Source of the DNA: Candidatus Amarobacter glycogenicus
Lineage (GTDB): Bacteria; Chloroflexota; Dehalococcoidia; Tepidiformales; Tepidiformaceae
DNA length: 60,877 nucleotides
Direction of reading: 5' to 3'
Assembly (NCBI GenBank): GCA_016719395.1
Contig: JADJZF010000006.1
Span: forward strand, 215,001 to 275,877
Below the pieces are notes generated by a model, which was not told the origin of the DNA, did not search any database, and was given only the letters and a program-made list of their open reading frames with translations. Below are positions 36,416 to 43,801 of this stretch, in pieces. Numbering within the stretch: position 1 is the stretch's first letter; every line of letters begins with the position of its first letter. A program made the translations under genes and the position numbers.

Positions 36416-36450
36416 CGCCGTACCGCCAGGCGGTACGGCGTTTTCATTTA
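36416..36450 (+). terminator. Intrinsic terminator of the small transcript
   Basis: CGCCGTACCGC (36416-36426) pairs perfectly with GCGGTACGGCG (36430-36440), followed by TTTTCATTT. Confidence 0.88.
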
Positions 36451-36631
36451 GCCGGCTACTCGCCGGTGCAGGGTGAGCCACTAGAGCGCCCGTACCAGAG
36501 ATTCGCCTTTAGCCGTCTAACTGTCGGCCCAGTTTGTATTCGCCGGTTACTGCATCGGAATTCCTTCAAGAAGAGATGCACAGTACTCGTGTGCCATTCG
36601 TGGCGGCACAAGTGTCAAGGAATGTAGAGCC

Positions 36632-36820
36632 ATGTTGAACTTCGTAATGACTCACTCGCCGCGCATCGCGGCGATGGCGACCAACAAGCGGTTTGGCCCG
36701 GACCTGGTGAAAGCTCCCGCACGCCAACACCGGATTGACTGGCTGCGCGGCCCCCGCGCCAGCCGATTTCGCAACCAGCCCCGCGGCGCCGAACCGGCGT
36801 TCCGCGGGCGCACCGCCTGA
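36632..36820 (+). CDS. Hypothetical small basic protein
   Basis: 62 residues, rich in Arg and Pro, ending EPAFRGRTA. AAGGA lies 15 nt before the ATG, far for a ribosome site. Not recognised. Bases 36441-36631 upstream hold no gene. Confidence 0.35.
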   Translation: MLNFVMTHSPRIAAMATNKRFGPDLVKAPARQHRIDWLRGPRASRFRNQPRGAEPAFRGRTA

Positions 36821-36872
36821 ACCTACCAACCCCGGCCCGCCCCGCGGGCCCAACCCGAAAGGAAGCTCGGAA

Positions 36873-37094
36873 ATGTTCCAAACTGTTTATTACTCGTTCC
36901 ACGGCCAGTTCCAGGTCCTCCGCGACGGCCGTATCGCCGGTTCTGGTCAACCGGAGCCGGAATTCTTGCGGCGCCGCTACGAGCACGCCCAGGTCCTCCG
37001 CGAAATCAATCGCGAAACCAGGATTCGCGAACTCATCGCCAACGACTCGCAGCGCTTCGTCGACCGGGTCCGCGCTGCCCTCGGCATCGCGTGA
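36873..37094 (+). CDS. Hypothetical small protein
   Basis: 73 residues, starting MFQTVYYSFHGQFQVLRDGR and continuing as a charged helix (RRRYEHAQVLREINRETR). AAAGGAAG lies 5-6 nt before the ATG and a perfect terminator follows at 37121, so this is likely a real gene. No family recognised. Confidence 0.6.
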   Translation: MFQTVYYSFHGQFQVLRDGRIAGSGQPEPEFLRRRYEHAQVLREINRETRIRELIANDSQRFVDRVRAALGIA

Positions 37095-37120
37095 CGGCGG
37101 CAAGCCGAGCGGGCAAGAAC

Positions 37121-37153
37121 AGGGGCTCCCTTCGGGGAGCCCCTCTTTCGTTT
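37121..37153 (+). terminator. Intrinsic terminator
   Basis: AGGGGCTCCC (37121-37130), tetraloop TTCG, GGGAGCCCCT (37135-37144), then CTTTCGTTT. Confidence 0.88.
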
Positions 37154-37254
37154 GGTAAAGGCGGATGCTCGCCAGGATGAAACTCACTGCTCACCCCTCA
37201 TCCACTGGACGTGATCTGTCGATAGCTCAAGCAGAACCGCTGAGGGTCACCGAA

Positions 37255-37443
37255 ATGTCACGTTACGACGAAGCCTGCCCGTTCGATTCTTCCGCCCGCG
37301 CCAACCGCTGCCAGCCTTGTTGCGCGGCGAACAGCGTCCCGCCTTGCGTGGCCGCCTACCTCGATGGCCGAAGCCTGCAGTTGGCATCGAACGTCATCCC
37401 GCTCTACCGCGCCGACGCTCTCCCGGTCCGCAAGGCGGCCTGA
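37255..37443 (+). CDS. Small cysteine-rich protein
   Basis: 62 residues, starting MSRYDEACPFDSS, with five cysteines in CPF, CQPCC and PPC. Could bind a metal. GAGGG lies upstream. Not recognised; located before the metal-type regulator at 37568. Confidence 0.5.
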   Translation: MSRYDEACPFDSSARANRCQPCCAANSVPPCVAAYLDGRSLQLASNVIPLYRADALPVRKAA

Positions 37444-37529
37444 ACTCCGGCCGCCCCGCGTGACCGGATGACCGGCGACGTCCGGCGTATGCGGCCAGGA
37501 GACACCGGTCCACCGGGTGCGCCCTCAAA

Positions 37530-37560
37530 GTGGCGGCATCTGCCACATTCGTGGCACGAT
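37530..37560 (+). promoter_or_regulatory. Operator over the DtxR-family promoter
   Basis: Three alternating half-sites: GTGGC (37530), GCCAC (37542), GTGGC (37551), so GCCAC-N4-GTGGC and GTGGC-N7-GCCAC palindromes overlap. The second covers TGCCACATTCGTGGCA (37541-37556) and runs into the CACGAT -10 (37555-37560), 7 nt before the ATG. Placement suggests autorepression. Confidence 0.55.
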
Positions 37561-37567
37561 CGCGAGC

Positions 37568-38236
37568 ATGCCAAAACAGGTCTCGAACGTCGCCAGCGAT
37601 GACTACCTGACCGCGATCTACCGGCTCGACCACGATGAAGGACAGGACGTGATTGCGGTCCGCCTCGCGGACCGCCTGGAGATCACCCCGCCATCTGTCG
37701 CGGGCATGCTCAAACGGTTGCTCCGCGACCACCTCGTAACCCTGGACGGGAAGAAGATCATCCGGCTCACGCCCGAAGGGCTCCGGCGCGCAGAACAGAT
37801 GGTCCGCCGGCACAGGCTCGCGGAGTGTCTCATCACCGATGTGCTTAAGGTTCCCTGGTGGCAGGCCTACGAAGAGGCCCACCTCCTCGAACACGGGCTC
37901 TCAGACGTCACCGAACCCAGCCTCTTCGAGACGCTCGGCCGCCCCGAGCGCAGCCCTTTCGGCTATCCGATTCCCGGGCACGGCGCGCCTCCCAAGCTCA
38001 CCATGATCACGCTCACCGACATCCAGGAAGGCGAACAGGTCACGATCGACCGCGTCTTCGAAGAAGACGAACAGCTCCTCAAGTTCTTCGATGAGGAAGG
38101 CATCCGGCCCGGCGTCACCGTCCGCCTTGAGGCTGTCGCACCCTACCGAGGGACAGTGACAGCCCAGATCGCGGGAAGGTCGATCGTGATGGGCACCCAG
38201 GTTGCCAGCCGAATCTGGGTCAATCGCTCGAAATAA
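37568..38236 (+). CDS. DtxR/MntR-family metal-dependent regulator
   Basis: 222 residues: N-terminal winged helix (1-65, recognition helix in TPPSVAGMLKRLLRD), dimerisation/metal domain (about 66-140, with LLEHGLSD and the Cys of AECLITDV), and a C-terminal FeoA/SH3-like domain (about 148-222). Represses iron or manganese uptake genes when metal is bound. Which metal is not certain. Start is 37568; the operator above overlaps its own promoter. Confidence 0.9.
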   Translation: MPKQVSNVASDDYLTAIYRLDHDEGQDVIAVRLADRLEITPPSVAGMLKRLLRDHLVTLDGKKIIRLTPEGLRRAEQMVRRHRLAECLITDVLKVPWWQAYEEAHLLEHGLSDVTEPSLFETLGRPERSPFGYPIPGHGAPPKLTMITLTDIQEGEQVTIDRVFEEDEQLLKFFDEEGIRPGVTVRLEAVAPYRGTVTAQIAGRSIVMGTQVASRIWVNRSK

Positions 38237-38295
38237 CCCCGCTTCAGCTTCGATCGGGCTGTGCCGCCTGACCCGCCTGCCGACAATCTTGGAGG

Positions 38296-39831
38296 ATGGA
38301 GCCCACGGTACTCTGGCAACCGGTCCGAGAGGCGCTGCGCGTCCTCGTCATCGAAGATGACCCCGCCCTGGGCCGCCTGATCCAGCTCGTGCTCGGCCAA
38401 CACACCAATCACGTGACGGTTGCGAGGAGCGGAGCCGCGGCGATCAGTGCCATCCGAAATCAAGAGTTCGACGCAGTCGCATCAGACATCTCGCTCCCGG
38501 ACGTTTCCGGGCTCGATGTCATCGCCGAAGCCCGCTCCCTGGCGCCCGCGGCAGGTATCGTGGCGATCACCGGATTCGTTGATGTCGATGTCGCCGTCCG
38601 GTCTATGAAAGCCGGCGCCGACGACTTCCTCGGGAAGCCTTTCGATGCCGAGATCCTCTGGCACATGCTCAACAAGGCGGTCGATACCCGCGCCCGTCAA
38701 ATCGAGGCGGAACAGGCTGCCGTCTACCGCACGCTCGCCTACACCGACGCCCTGACCGGTTCGCCCAATCGCCGTTTTATCGACGAATTCATTGTTGAGG
38801 CCGTTTCCAACTCGCAGCGCCTGGGCAAGCCGCTCGCCGTCGCCTACCTGGACATTGACAACTTCAAGCTTCTCAACGACTTCGTGGGACACGAAGAGGG
38901 CGACCACGTCTTAAAGAAGGTGGCGACAGCCCTGACCAGGCATATCGGCCGTCCGGCTCAGTTCGCCCGCTTTGGCGGCGATGAGTTTGTGGTCGTCTTC
39001 CCTGAATGCGACGAGGTTCGGGCTCGCCAGGTGATGGATCGCGTCTGCCGGGCAGTCTCGGAGATCGAGGTCATCAACGGTGCACGCATCTCCCTGCCCA
39101 CCCGTATCAGTTGCGGGATCGCAGAGTTCCGCGGGTTCGAGTCTCCCCGCGACCTGATCGCGGAGGCCGAGGACCAGATGTACCTCGACAAGTCCATGTC
39201 GCCTGCATCGGTCCTCGGACAGGCCGGCGATGAGCCAGCCGACGGCCTCCTGAAGGTCAGCAACCTGAAGGCCCTTCGCAACCTGGTGAAGGCCATCGAC
39301 CGCCGCGATAGCTACACGCGCTTTCATAGTGACCACGCCACCCAGCTCGCGCTTGCTGTCGCGCGCTCCGCGGGACTCGACGACACCCAGGTCAACGCCA
39401 TCGCCATCGGTGGCCCCATCCATGACCTCGGGAAGATCGTCGTCGCCGATGAGATCCTGCGAAAGCCCGGACCACTCACCCTCGACGAGCGCAGGAGTAT
39501 GGAGGAGCACCCGCTCCTCGGGGCCGCCATCACTGCCGCCGTCACCGACTACGATAGCGTCGTCGACCTCGTCCGCCATCACCACGAACGGATCGATGGA
39601 GATGGGTATCCGGGGCGCCTCAAGGGACTCGAAATCAGCGCCCCAACGCGGCTCTTCACCCTCGCCGACGCCTACAGCGCCATGACCACTGACCGGCCCT
39701 ACCGAAAGGGGTTCAGCCCGGAACGCGCGATCGACGAGATCCATAAGGGCAGTGGGACGCAGTTCGACCCGGACTTCGCCGTTGCCTTCGTCGACCTCAT
39801 CGAGCGGATGTACCAGGAGGCCGCAGCATGA
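38296..39831 (+). CDS. Response regulator with GGDEF and HD-GYP domains
   Basis: 511 residues: receiver domain (about 14-130, phospho-acceptor Asp64 in ASDISLPDVSG), GGDEF domain (about 145-305, intact FGGDEF, no RxxD inhibition site seen) and HD-GYP domain (about 330-505, HDLGK and HHHERIDGDGYPGRL intact). It therefore carries both synthesis and degradation motifs for cyclic di-GMP, with phosphorylation as the likely switch. No partner kinase is adjacent. The next gene overlaps by four bases. Confidence 0.93.
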   Translation: MEPTVLWQPVREALRVLVIEDDPALGRLIQLVLGQHTNHVTVARSGAAAISAIRNQEFDAVASDISLPDVSGLDVIAEARSLAPAAGIVAITGFVDVDVAVRSMKAGADDFLGKPFDAEILWHMLNKAVDTRARQIEAEQAAVYRTLAYTDALTGSPNRRFIDEFIVEAVSNSQRLGKPLAVAYLDIDNFKLLNDFVGHEEGDHVLKKVATALTRHIGRPAQFARFGGDEFVVVFPECDEVRARQVMDRVCRAVSEIEVINGARISLPTRISCGIAEFRGFESPRDLIAEAEDQMYLDKSMSPASVLGQAGDEPADGLLKVSNLKALRNLVKAIDRRDSYTRFHSDHATQLALAVARSAGLDDTQVNAIAIGGPIHDLGKIVVADEILRKPGPLTLDERRSMEEHPLLGAAITAAVTDYDSVVDLVRHHHERIDGDGYPGRLKGLEISAPTRLFTLADAYSAMTTDRPYRKGFSPERAIDEIHKGSGTQFDPDFAVAFVDLIERMYQEAAA

Positions 39832-40031
39832 GATCTCAGGCCTACCTTCTGTTCGAGATCGTCGCCTGGCCGGCCCTCGCCTGGTGTGGCGCCGAAGTCG
39901 CCCTGCGGATGGCTGCGGGCGCCTTCGATGGCCTCGCATCGACGGCGATCACCGGTGCGATGGCCGGTCTCACCATCGCCGCGTGCCGTCTGCGCACGGC
40001 TCAACTCGCGGCAGCCGTGGTACGGCGGTAG
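39828..40031 (+). CDS. Small two-helix membrane protein
   Basis: 67 residues with two hydrophobic helices (about 5-30 and 33-55) and a basic end. Start overlaps the stop of the c-di-GMP regulator by ATGA, and the upstream end has AGGAGG, so translation is coupled. Not recognised; may act with that regulator. Confidence 0.65.
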   Translation: MRSQAYLLFEIVAWPALAWCGAEVALRMAAGAFDGLASTAITGAMAGLTIAACRLRTAQLAAAVVRR

Positions 40032-40054
40032 CGCGCGGCCGACTCACCGGACGT

Positions 40055-40960
40055 TCAGCGGCGAACGGCGCCCTGCGCCTTTCCGCCGGGCGCCCCCGCG
40101 ATCATCTGAACGAGCGTCTCCGTCACCCTCGGCTCCAGCCCTTCCGTATGCCCCTTGTCGAGCCGGACGACATCCGCGATGACTTTCCCCCCGCGCCCGT
40201 TCGGGTATGAGAACACCTGGGCCGTTCCGGGCCGCGGCGAAAGGCCCCAGCCGGGCGTCGATTTCCCTTCCCGGCTCGTGTCGTGGATCTGTCCTGGCTG
40301 GTCGTCCACGACATCGGCCAGCCTCGTCCGAGGCCCTGCGCCGTACTTCTCCGCCCACGGCGAACTCTCTGGGAGAGCTACCATTTCGTGCTCGCCAGTC
40401 GCGAAGATGAACGAGATGTCGCACTCCGGCGTGACCGCCCGTCCCGGACGCGGAGCGTCTCCGCCCGGAGTCGCCGCCTGCGCCGGTGGCGGAGTCCCAC
40501 GGCTCGGCGGAAAGAACGAAGCGGGGATCTCGACGGGCCCGATTCGCCCGCCCGAAAGGCTCAGCCAGCCATCAACCCGGTCCTTGAAGTAGTCCTGGCT
40601 CAAGAGGCGATTGCTCGTCATGCCGCCCTGTGAGTGCCCGACCAGCCAGAACGCCCGGATGTGCTCGACCCCGTACTTCTCGAAGACGTATTCCACAATG
40701 TTCCGGAGGTGATCGTCGTCGGCCTCCGCGACCCACCGGCGCATGGGTTCCTTCGTCGCTGCGGAAGGCGTGGCGATCACCAGGCGGTAGCGCTCCTTGT
40801 AGTCGAAGGCGGGAAAGTACAGGCGCTGCCACGCGCCGACCGAACCGCCCCCGTGAAGGTTCAGCAGGAACACGAGTTGCTCTCCCGGCTTCATGTCGTC
40901 CGGGTCATCGAGGTAGAACTTCCTCCCCGTTTTCTCGTCAGTAGCGACTGTGCTGCCCAT
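40055..40960 (-). CDS. Alpha/beta hydrolase, poly(3-hydroxybutyrate) depolymerase/esterase-like
   Basis: 301 residues. LNLHGGGSVGAW supplies the oxyanion hole, FWLVGHSQGGM the nucleophile Ser, and LDKGHTEG probably the His. A Pro-rich loop (about 175-200) is inserted before the acid region. No signal peptide seen, so cytosolic. Esterase is safer than depolymerase. Start set by GGAGAGAAAA before the ATG at 40960. Confidence 0.8.
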   Translation of the reverse strand: MGSTVATDEKTGRKFYLDDPDDMKPGEQLVFLLNLHGGGSVGAWQRLYFPAFDYKERYRLVIATPSAATKEPMRRWVAEADDDHLRNIVEYVFEKYGVEHIRAFWLVGHSQGGMTSNRLLSQDYFKDRVDGWLSLSGGRIGPVEIPASFFPPSRGTPPPAQAATPGGDAPRPGRAVTPECDISFIFATGEHEMVALPESSPWAEKYGAGPRTRLADVVDDQPGQIHDTSREGKSTPGWGLSPRPGTAQVFSYPNGRGGKVIADVVRLDKGHTEGLEPRVTETLVQMIAGAPGGKAQGAVRR

Positions 40961-41104
40961 TTTTCTCTCCTTCGCCCCTGCCGCCCCTCCGGGGCTGCCG
41001 AGGACCGATTGCATGTCTGGACGTCGAATGTGGCGTAACGCGCGGCAGTGTACAGGAGGGGCCGGATCGTCGCAGTCCTGCCGGCATGCAGCCGGTCAAA
41101 CCGA

Positions 41105-41110
41105 TACGAT
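41105..41110 (+). promoter_or_regulatory. -10 element of the 41120 gene
   Basis: TACGAT, 9 nt before the ATG at 41120, which gives a leader of about three bases. Confidence 0.45.
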
Positions 41111-41119
41111 TGTTCGACG

Positions 41120-41440
41120 ATGGGCCACCGGAAGAACCGCAAACGCGAACGGCGCCAGGAGCAACAGGTCCGCGACGGCTGGCGTCACGAGCCACGGGTC
41201 ACCGAAGAGGACTTCATCCAGCCGGAACCCATCTCGCTGATCGAGTTGGCGGGCCTGCGGCCGTCTTTCGGCCCCAGGGGGGAACTGCCGAAGACCTGCG
41301 GAAACTGCCGCCAGTTCATCGAGGACCACGACTTCGGCCGGGGAACCTGCCTTCACATCGCCAGCGGCTTCCTCAACCCCTACACCGATACCGCCGCCTG
41401 TGACTTCTTCGAACGCACGAAGTCGTCAGCCCGGAGATAG
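41120..41440 (+). CDS. Small zinc-binding hypothetical protein
   Basis: 106 residues, basic N-terminus (MGHRKNRKRERRQEQQ) and a four-Cys site: PKTCGNCRQF, RGTCLHI and AACDFFE. Likely zinc-binding; the last part resembles small Chloroflexota/Actinobacteria proteins of unknown function. Confidence 0.7.
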   Translation: MGHRKNRKRERRQEQQVRDGWRHEPRVTEEDFIQPEPISLIELAGLRPSFGPRGELPKTCGNCRQFIEDHDFGRGTCLHIASGFLNPYTDTAACDFFERTKSSARR

Positions 41441-41445
41441 CCGGC

Positions 41446-42024
41446 GTGGAACCTGAACGAGGCAGTTCGGTGGACTTGTTCTGGATCCCGGTCGGCGCGG
41501 GGACCCACTTTCAGCGCTACAGCCTCGTGCTCTATGAGGAATTGGTCGCACGCTGGGCACGCAGGCGGCGCCTGGGACTGCTCCATGCGGCATTGAAAGT
41601 CTGTGTTGCGGGAGACCGCTTCACGATCGAGGCCGCGCCCGCATCGGGAGGGCCCAATCCCTCGGGAGAAGTGACTGGCCCGGTGGGCTCGACGTGGGCT
41701 GGCCGGCTGCGACTGTTTCGCTACCAGGTCTACGTCCGCCCCGGCGACCGCCTCTCCGATCAGGCGTGGGCCGTCGCACCGCCGATCCCGCTCACACACG
41801 ATGCCGGCGTCGCATCCCGCATCCTCGACCTGGCCACCCAGGTTCCCGGTTACACCTGGGGTCGCCGCCGCCCCGGACACTCCGAAATGTGGACATCGGA
41901 CTCGACCGTGTCGTGGCTGCTTCTCCGGGCCGGTATCGAGAGTGGGGAGATTGGCGTGCCGGCCGGCTACCGCGCCCCGGGCTGGGTTTCGGGGATAGAG
42001 GAAGCCAGTCACGGAGGGCCCTGA
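41446..42024 (+). CDS. Conserved hypothetical protein
   Basis: 192 residues, soluble, starting at GTG 41446 with GGAG upstream, 5 nt after the zinc protein. N-terminal part LFWIPVGAGTHFQRYS, central YQVYVRPGDRLSDQAW, and C-terminal SDSTVSWLLLRAGI suggest a possible papain/NlpC-like fold, but no catalytic triad can be fixed. Function unknown. Confidence 0.65.
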   Translation: MEPERGSSVDLFWIPVGAGTHFQRYSLVLYEELVARWARRRRLGLLHAALKVCVAGDRFTIEAAPASGGPNPSGEVTGPVGSTWAGRLRLFRYQVYVRPGDRLSDQAWAVAPPIPLTHDAGVASRILDLATQVPGYTWGRRRPGHSEMWTSDSTVSWLLLRAGIESGEIGVPAGYRAPGWVSGIEEASHGGP

Positions 42025-42094
42025 ACTCGGTCGGGCTCCCTGTTCCGCTGGTGGATGTTGCAGTCCGGCCCTCGCCGGTAGCCCGCCCCCTGAG

Positions 42095-42100
42095 TACCCT
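42095..42100 (+). promoter_or_regulatory. -10 element of a leaderless gene
   Basis: TACCCT, exactly 6 nt before the GTG at 42107. Confidence 0.55.
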
Positions 42101-42106
42101 GCCGTC

Positions 42107-42622
42107 GTGTTTCGGGTCGTCGTGTCAGTCGCTGCAGCGCTCTTCGTCCCGCTCGTGCTCGCAGGATGCGGCGACGGTCCCACCCCGCCTCAGCCGACGC
42201 CCACCGTCGACTCCACTGCTGGACCGGTCGAGGGACTGCCGGTCCTCGGCCCCGCTCTTCAGGCTCTGGAGTTCGCCGGTGTGACGACCGGCGCCATGGG
42301 TGAGGCCAACGCCACGTGCGCCTGGATCCACGGCACCACGGCCGGCAGCGGCCGCCTCCAGGTCACGCTCGACGGCATGGTCGATGGCGCGCGACACCGC
42401 CTCCGGATCATCATCAACGGCTACGACGGCCCCGGGGTTTACGAATGGGATGGAGCGCCCGGTTCCGGTCCCGAGGTCTCGGTTGACCTCGACGGCCAGA
42501 AAGGGCACGCGCTTGTGGTGGTTGCCCCGACTGGCGATGCCGGCGAGATCGAAGCTGCCCTCAGCAATCCTTACCAGGGACGAATCCATGGCATCTGGCA
42601 GTGCCCCGGCGTCCCGCGATAG
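42107..42622 (+). CDS. Putative lipoprotein
   Basis: 171 residues. Signal peptide with lipobox LVLAGC (Cys near residue 21), a Pro/Thr-rich linker, then a beta-rich domain (about 50-165) with two further cysteines (NATCAW and WQCPG) that may pair. Attached to the outer face of the membrane. No family recognised. Confidence 0.78.
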   Translation: MFRVVVSVAAALFVPLVLAGCGDGPTPPQPTPTVDSTAGPVEGLPVLGPALQALEFAGVTTGAMGEANATCAWIHGTTAGSGRLQVTLDGMVDGARHRLRIIINGYDGPGVYEWDGAPGSGPEVSVDLDGQKGHALVVVAPTGDAGEIEAALSNPYQGRIHGIWQCPGVPR

Positions 42623-42708
42623 CCCGGATTCGAGCTTGTCGCAGGTGAACTCGGTTCGGGCCACGTTCACACGTACGCCGTCTCAAATCTGGACTGTTCA
42701 TAAGACTG

Positions 42709-42756
42709 GTACAATATCTTGTGGCCATGCTCTTGACGAGCCACAAGATGTTGATC
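42709..42756 (+). promoter_or_regulatory. Two NrdR boxes over an extended -10 promoter
   Basis: Box 1 (42709-42724) GTACAATATCTTGTGG fits the NrdR consensus C-w-A-t-A-T-a-T-w-G at nine of ten core bases; box 2 (42741-42756) CCACAAGATGTTGATC fits less well. Their starts are 32 bp apart, three helical turns. Box 1 contains TACAAT (42710-42715) preceded by TGG, an extended -10. NrdR bound here would block transcription of nrdR and the downstream reductase. Confidence 0.75.
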
Positions 42757-42789
42757 GATACTCCGCGTCGCACCGCTTTCAATTGCTAA
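42727..42789 (+). CDS. Possible 20-residue leader frame before nrdR
   Basis: MLLTSHKMLIDTPRRTAFNC, ATG 11 nt after the -10. Its TAA is one base before the first possible nrdR GTG (42791), so coupling is possible. No other evidence of translation. Confidence 0.25.
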   Translation: MLLTSHKMLIDTPRRTAFNC

Positions 42790-42823
42790 GGTGCCTAGAC
42801 GCTTCAAGGAATTTACGTCAACC

Positions 42824-43394
42824 GTGCGCTGCCCCTACTGCCACTTCCGCGACTCCAAGGTTACCGATAGCCGCGCTAACGATGACGGCATCCGCCGCCG
42901 CCGCCAGTGCATCGCCTGTGGCGAACGGTTCTCCACCGTGGAGACTGTCCAGTTCTCTTCGGTCCAGATTCTGAAGCGCGATGGCCGCCGTGAGGAGTTC
43001 TCTCGCGAGAAGCTCCTCCGCGGGTTGCGTAGCGCCTGCGCCAAACGCGATATCTCCGTGGCCCAGCTCGATGCCATCGTCGGGGAGATCGAAGCGAAAG
43101 TGAATGCCGACGGCAGGCCCGAGGTGCCCTCGCAGGTCGTGGGAGAACTCGCGATGGACGCGCTCCGCCGTCTCGATCACATCGCCTATATCCGGTTCGC
43201 CTCCGTGTACCGCTCGTTCACGGATATCGAGTCACTCAAGGAGGCCGTCGACGCCCTCGAACAGGGCCGCGTCCCCACCGCGGAAGAAGCGCGAACTCCA
43301 ACTCGGGCTCCCCGAACCCGCACCCGCCGAGCCCCGCGGCCCGCGCCTCCTCCAGGATGTCGAAAGCCGCCATTACGTCGAGTCGATGCGTTAG
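42824..43394 (+). CDS. nrdR: Ribonucleotide reductase regulator NrdR (frame break near its end)
   Basis: N-terminal zinc ribbon (RCPYCHFRD ... CIACGERFST) and ATP-cone (VQILKRDGRREEFSREKL onward) are intact. Represses ribonucleotide reductase genes when dATP/ATP is bound. Family proteins begin at the RCPYC segment, hence GTG 42824; GTG 42791 adds 11 residues. From about 43293 the sensible frame shifts by one (EELQLGLPEPAPAEPRG, ending VESMR at 43394), since the unshifted frame becomes Arg/Pro-rich with poor GC at third positions. Unshifted, the frame would run to 43717 and fuse with the next gene. Confidence 0.85.
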
Positions 43395-43396
43395 CC

Positions 43397-43717
43397 ATGA
43401 AAATCTGGGAAGTCCACGCCATGCATACGGGGGGCCGCGTTCGCACCACCGCCGACGGCCACTGCGAGATCGACGGCCTCCTCCTCTCGGAGCGGGCGTA
43501 CCTGCTCGCCGTCCGTGACATCCGTCCCGCTCAGCTCCTCCGCCTCGTCGAGGAGCTCGGCGCCGAGGAAGCGGCCGCCCAGCTGCTCGCTTACTACACA
43601 TCGCCCGCGCCTGGGCAACCTGGCCAGTCCCTCGCCTCCGGCCGTTCCAGGCTCGGCGACCGGATGCTGCTCCGGAGCGATGAAGTGCGGGTTCCCGCCC
43701 GGGAGTACGCCACCTGA
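43397..43717 (+). CDS. Hypothetical protein between nrdR and nrdJ
   Basis: 106 residues, starting MKIWEVHAMHTGGRV, ATG two bases after the nrdR stop in the corrected frame. Helical middle part (LLLSERAYLLAVRDIRPAQLL). No family recognised. In the uncorrected frame it appears as a C-terminal fusion to NrdR. Confidence 0.6.
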   Translation: MKIWEVHAMHTGGRVRTTADGHCEIDGLLLSERAYLLAVRDIRPAQLLRLVEELGAEEAAAQLLAYYTSPAPGQPGQSLASGRSRLGDRMLLRSDEVRVPAREYAT

Positions 43718-43726
43718 ACGTATCAC

Positions 43727-43755
43727 TGGACAAATAGAACGCTTGTTCGTAATCT
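43727..43755 (+). promoter_or_regulatory. nrdJ promoter with LexA-type box in the spacer
   Basis: -35 TGGACA (43727-43732), spacer of exactly 17 bp, -10 TAATCT (43750-43755). The spacer holds GAAC-GCTT-GTTC (43737-43748), the core of the Gram-positive SOS box (GAAC-N4-GTTC). A LexA dimer here would cover the promoter. Confidence 0.6.
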
Positions 43756-43801
43756 CAGCAACCCCGTCACCCCGGCGGACGATCGAAATGGGAGGAACAT
43801 C

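Larger units (their letters stand above)
36293..36450 (+). ncRNA. Candidate small RNA/short mRNA
   Basis: Bounded by the promoter at 36258 and the terminator at 36416, giving about 155 nt. It holds one 18-codon frame and two tandem hairpins: GTCCTT (36389) with AAGGAC (36402), then the terminator. Could be a regulatory RNA, a small-peptide mRNA or both. Confidence 0.45.

Noticed and set aside
42791..43717. Novel NrdR two-domain fusion as the main annotation
   Set aside because: The linker has wrong-frame composition and a better frame with its own stop exists; kept as a finding instead.
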